This document shows positions 59,506 to 64,000 of a stretch of 64,000 nt of DNA, piece by piece. Both the position numbers and the translations under genes were made by a program. Position 1 is the stretch's first letter, and every line of letters starts with the position of its first letter. The notes under the pieces were generated by a model that searched no databases, had not been told where the DNA came from, and was given only the letters and a program-made list of their open reading frames with translations. The DNA lies in contig NW_024881316.1 in assembly GCF_018691265.1 (NCBI RefSeq), positions 12,261,319 through 12,325,318 on the forward strand. Direction: 5' to 3'. Source of the stretch: Tyto alba. Taxonomy: Eukaryota; Chordata; Aves; Strigiformes; Tytonidae.

Positions 59506-62500
59506 CCAAATATGTTATTATAAGTCAGTATTGGAAAAAGGTTGTTAAGAGCAATGCACTTCTGAGGTTGCCAAGCAGGCTGTGGGGACTGCTGGACAGT
59601 ATGCAGCGGATTTACCTCCTCCTGTGCAAATGCCTCCTTACACATTTCAGAAGCTAAGAGAGTGGCCACTCCACTGGAGATACTTGCTGTCTGACTTCAT
59701 GGCTGTGAAACTTCATCAGAGTGTTTACCTACTCCCACCTTCTTAAGGTTGGAACAAAATGGATCACTAGCTGCTTCTTAGTATTTCTTCCTCCTTCTCA
59801 ACATCCTGGTAACTACAGATTAATTTTCTGTGTGCCCTTTGCGCAGGCCCAGCCTCTGGATAGTGACACCTGTTGAGGGAAGTTGCTTCAAAAATTGATT
59901 CATGAATTCAGTTCCTTCTGAATTTCCTTAACAATCACCCAAAAGGTTTCTTTTCTTCAACACACTAATTTCAAACTAATGCAAACTCTCTCTCAACTAG
60001 GTAAATCTATTTATTTATTTATTTAAACAAGCCCTTTTCACTAAGATTCTATCAATTCTATCTATCAGTATATATATTGATAGTTATATTGATTTTCTAT
60101 GTATTAAAAATCTTCTGAGACACAGCTCTGAGTGTTCATGATACAGAAGACTATTAATGATCTTTTCCAGGTCTCCTTTGCGACCTTATCACACAAATAG
60201 TGTTTTCTATTCTGTGCCTAGATAAATTTCAGAAAGCATACCTGTGACACTTTGGAAAAGAAGCAAGAACTTTTAACAAGAACACTTTTAATTCCTGACC
60301 TACATGTATGTGCCAGAAGAGATTTACAGAGCTGGAGGCTTTCCAGTCAACAGGGACTATCTATCTAGAAGAGGAGAGAAAAATAGTATTGTTGTTTACA
60401 CCTCTCAAGGACAGTACTCTCTGAAGTTTGCAAGATACAATAATGTACTTCCAATTTTCTCTCCTATGCCAACTCTCACTTAGAAATAAAAGGAAAAAAA
60501 AACCCCAACAAATATTATTAATTCATATCTATAAACCTCTGACATAGACACTTATTTTCTGAAGTTTCATTTGTGATATCTACCCCTATGTCTTTACTTG
60601 CTGTTTTTCTCTTCACAATTCATAAGCAGATATTCAAAGCTTTATTTGGATGAGTAACTAGTGTTGGTGATTTAAATGCACCGGTCTCAGGACTACATTA
60701 ATTTTTACTTCTGTCTCATTTAATATCCCTTATACTATTATTCTAAAATATGTAAGCCTATATGTATATATCACATTCTATTCTGCTTGGTTTTGTTCTA
60801 TTATGTTTTCTTTAGCAACTGCAGGTGTTTGATTTACTTTTACCATGCAGATCTGGGATGCATTACATCTTAAAGATTATTGTGTGAAGAGGAAAGCCAG
60901 TGAAAGGCACTCAAATTAGTTCTTATTTCTCTGTAGTTTATTGTTGTTTGTAGTTCATCAAGAATTAGCCACTTCTCCAGTAAGGAACTAGGAACTGATT
61001 ATAAAGCTGCATAGGGATAGTTCTATAAAGTGTTGAAATAATATCATAAACTCACTCTAGAAAAAAAGGAAAATAAGATTTTTAAAACATTAACTTCCAA
61101 GAAATACATTGTAATCCATGGAGTTATCTATGTATTACACCTGCTCCACAGTTCTGTTGGATATGATGGCCACAGCCACTGGAATATGTAAGAGCTTCTC
61201 CGAGAATGGTGTATGAGCCTAGTGTATTCTGTGGTAGAAGCTTTTTAACTTTTTCTGTGGTAGAAGCTTTTTAACTTTCTTTTTTTGAAACCTTTTAAAT
61301 TTAAAAAAATGTGGATGATATCCCAAGGCAAAGTCAGCACTGCTCTGTGTATACTGGAATAGATCACAGTGTAAATAGAGGAAAAATGAAAATAAAATTC
61401 CAGTTGAAATACTTGTCCAGGAATAGTCTACCCAGATTTAAAGGTTACAAAAAGCCAAAACCAAAGAAGTCTTTTCAACACTAATCTTATTTTCAAATTA
61501 TTAATGTCTTTCCAATAATAACATTGGTTTAAAAATAATAATAATATTTACCATCCCCTAAGTGCCAGGAATCAGACTCTTCGGGATATTCATTTTTAGT
61601 TCCTAAGTGACACATGGCAAGATAATATTACCTTCCAAGATTTTCTGTGCCTGGGCTGGGGGCTCAAATAGGTCTGCATTCTCCAGATCTTTGAGAACTG
61701 TCTCTGGGATGTGCCAAAGGCTTGTTGTTTCTATTAGATACTGTTACTTACTGCCACTGTTTAAATAGATCATTAGCACATAACAGAAGTAAAGTGGGAG
61801 GAAAAGGCGGGCTAGATGTGGGGTCAGGAGTAAATATGCACCTTGGAGAATATCCATCATGTCTTTTTTTCCTTGTAAATATAACTATATGTTATATAGT
61901 TTCCTTGTAAAACATGTCTGGGCTTTGCCGCTCAGATTCACTGCAAAACAACAGGAGACTCCTAGAGTTGGTATTTTTGGGAACATGGATGGCACTGACA
62001 GAAACCAGGAGTGAATACCGGGATATGGGTTGTTGCAAAGCCACATGTGACCTCCATGTGTATGGACATGACCTTACAAGAAATCCTTGAAATCTGCCTT
62101 GTTTGTGCATACTTTTCTGGGCAGTAGAATAGGGAATAAATGCATAACCCTTGTCAAAGATGAGAAATCTTAACAAGGAAATCCTCTTGGAGTGAAGGCT
62201 TGGAAAAATCCTTCCTGTGGATTTTGCAACATAACTTTCAGTTACTCAGTGACTGATTCCAAAGCTACCAAAGCAGCTTTTCCTGGCTGCAATCAAAGCA
62301 AGCCAAATTTCACCAGGAATTAATTGGGCTTACAGTATTTTTGAGAATGGCAATTATGTGGAGAGAAAATTCACATACATCCTTGTGAAACAATACCCAG
62401 CACGGAAATCATAAAGAAATAAGAGTAGAGAAAATCTACTGAAAATGCTGACTCTTTCTACAGTAAGCACTACTACTTGTGGGAGTTTTGCTTTTAAATA

Positions 62501-63390
62501 TCATGCTCTTACCTGTGATTTCAGAGTGAATGGTGACTCCTATTGTCAAATCAGAAAATAAATGAGTAATCAGAGATCTTCAGAGAAACTATTAGTAATT
62601 TTATCATCAAGAGCCTGATTTTTGAAGGACTGTTGATTTTCTGTTCTTTAACCCTGTATGTTCTACTATAAAGCTTTGAAGTGCTGCTGGACAGAACCCC
62701 AGTCCAGTGTATTTTCTTGCATTTTATCTTTACATCAGAATCTTAAACAACCTTGTTTCCTCTGGGTACTGGTACTTCCAGAAGGTATAGAAATCAGCTC
62801 CTCTTTGCCACCCAGGCAGACAGATGCTGTGCTGACCTGTCAGTTAAACTGAATGGGCTGCCCTGAAAGCTGAAGAAATTCATTACAGTTTGGACACTTG
62901 TGCAGTGTCAAGTGATCTCAGTTCCTGAAGCTGGAGATGATGTGAGGAGTGATTAGCACGGCACTTGTCCAACACACAGCAAGGGTTATAGCCATCCTTA
63001 TGGTCAGCAACTGCATAAATATGAAATAGGCTGAGTTTGTGGAAGTGGGTTTCCACAAATTATTTGAAGTGTGGGGCTACCTCCTATCTCTATTTATTAT
63101 TCCAGTTCTTGGTGTAGCACTGATGAAAATCTCTGTTTACTTTAAGCTGTTCCCATTATTGGAAGAGAGTTATAGGCATTTTTCCCCAGTGCTGCTTCCG
63201 CAGTAAAGCACTGGCAAACATGACATTATGACAACCTTGTTTAAAAATATTCAGCTTAAGATGAGGAGCTGTATTTGTTCTGTAAACGTCTCGGTGTTTT
63301 AAAAAACAAACTTGCACGTCTGCCACCTTCTGGGCCTAAACACTCCCACCATAGGATCTTAGGCAAATAAATATTTGTCCATTTTGTGTC
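59506..63390. other. Gene-free downstream region, part 3
   Basis: This is unique AT-rich sequence with a short ATTT run near 60005-60025 and the tandem duplication at 61227-61278. No gene, RNA or regulatory block is recognised with confidence. Confidence 0.5.
61227..61278. repeat. Perfect 26-bp direct tandem duplication
   Basis: The unit TTCTGTGGTAGAAGCTTTTT plus AACTTT at 61227-61252 is repeated exactly at 61253-61278. It is a second, sequence-unrelated 26-bp duplication in the same flank. Confidence 0.95.
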
Positions 63391-63399
63391 AGGGGCTGG

Positions 63400-64000
63400 A
63401 CGAGTCAGGGAACAGAGAAGAGCGGCAGAGGGTAGCGCCAGCAGCCCCAGCCTGCCACAGCCTCTATTGCCGTGGCTGTGCGATCCAGGAGAGCGGTTCC
63501 CCAGAGCCTCAGATGAGATCCCCTGTTTGGGATCCCCTTTGTGAGAGATCATGGACAGGCCTGGTGTGCTCAGGCCACTGCTTTCATTTCAAGCAATGCC
63601 GTCGGCAGATGAAGATGTACAAAGAAACCCATTTAGACAGGCTTTATTACTCCGGTTGTCTGGCGTACCCTCCTCCCCCCGATCATGATAGGCTTGGCAG
63701 CCAGAAAAAAAGGAGGTTCAGAGAGATTTTACTGGTTTGTTGTCACTGTCAATAAGTAATAGCTCTGGTTTTAATAGCCAGCCTCTGGGTAGCACAGCCT
63801 CAGCCCGCCGCCCGGCAGACATCTGAGTAAGCGCTTTTCGCGGAGGCGGCAGATGGATGACTATATATTACATAACCCGCCGCTGCCAAGTCCTGCGCAG
63901 TTCCATGTGTGACGCTTTAAGCGAAGTTTCAAATCAGCCCATGAAATGTGCACGCTTGCAGATTTGGGTCTGGCTGTAAATTTTGCCAGACGGCTGCTGT
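63400..64000. promoter_or_regulatory. Strong candidate conserved enhancer, cut by the window edge
   Basis: After 30 kb of CpG-poor DNA, the last 600 bases hold roughly two dozen CpG, clustered at about 63790-63995, with unique non-repetitive sequence. Visible motif-like strings are TTTATTAC (63643-63650, HOX/CDX type), the E-box CAGATG (63850-63855), ACTATATATTACATAAC, GACGCTTTAAGCG and the inverted pair TCTGGC/GCCAGA (63969-63974, 63985-63990). A 126-codon open frame overlaps the start but shows no domain. The texture suggests a developmental enhancer or the edge of another CpG island or promoter. Confidence 0.5.

Noticed and set aside
63375..63755. 126-codon frame near the right edge
   Set aside because: It has some Cys/His residues but no zinc-finger spacing or other domain, and no splice support. 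The region reads better as regulatory sequence.

Overview
The window is nuclear DNA from an amniote vertebrate, most likely a bird. The reasons are a spliced T-box gene with short introns, GC-rich homopolymer-laden CpG islands around its 5' end, very few recognisable transposons, and old amniote repeats (CR1/L3-type LINE, MIR-type SINEs). There are no prokaryotic operons, no CRISPR array and no recognisable non-coding RNA gene. The species cannot be named from the sequence alone.

The only protein-coding gene I can support is TBX18, on the plus strand from 9524 to 30124. All eight coding exons can be joined with consensus GT-AG splice sites and consistent phases. They give a 609-residue protein with an N-terminal eh1 (Groucho-binding) motif, a lineage-variable Gln/His tract, a basic nuclear signal, a poly-Ala run, a complete T-box and the conserved C-terminal region. 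It is intact, with no frameshift or premature stop.

Layout: 1-716 is a very long GAAA microsatellite decaying into a purine tract. 717-9523 is the upstream regulatory region, with a chain of separate CpG islands (about 1300-1720, 2630-2830, 4555-5560, 6640-7260, 8620-9070 and 9400-10790) separated by AT-rich DNA that may hold conserved elements. 9524-30124 is TBX18. 30125 to about 33620 is the presumed 3' UTR, which contains a MIR SINE. 33620-64000 is a gene-free downstream region with one decayed CR1/L3 LINE (about 49800-50940), a MIR-like tail near 59460, microsatellites, two independent perfect 26-bp tandem duplications, and several blocks that read like conserved regulatory elements. The strongest of these runs off the right edge (about 63400-64000).

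No new multi-gene system was found. The points most worth following up are the enhancer-like block at the right edge, the Gln/His expansion in the TBX18 N-terminus, the palindromic TALE-type element near 38250-38320, the two perfect hairpins (7785-7815 and 56926-56955), and the promoter-proximal GGGGCC-like and TAAT-bearing elements. Calls of conservation are reading impressions and need alignment to other amniotes.
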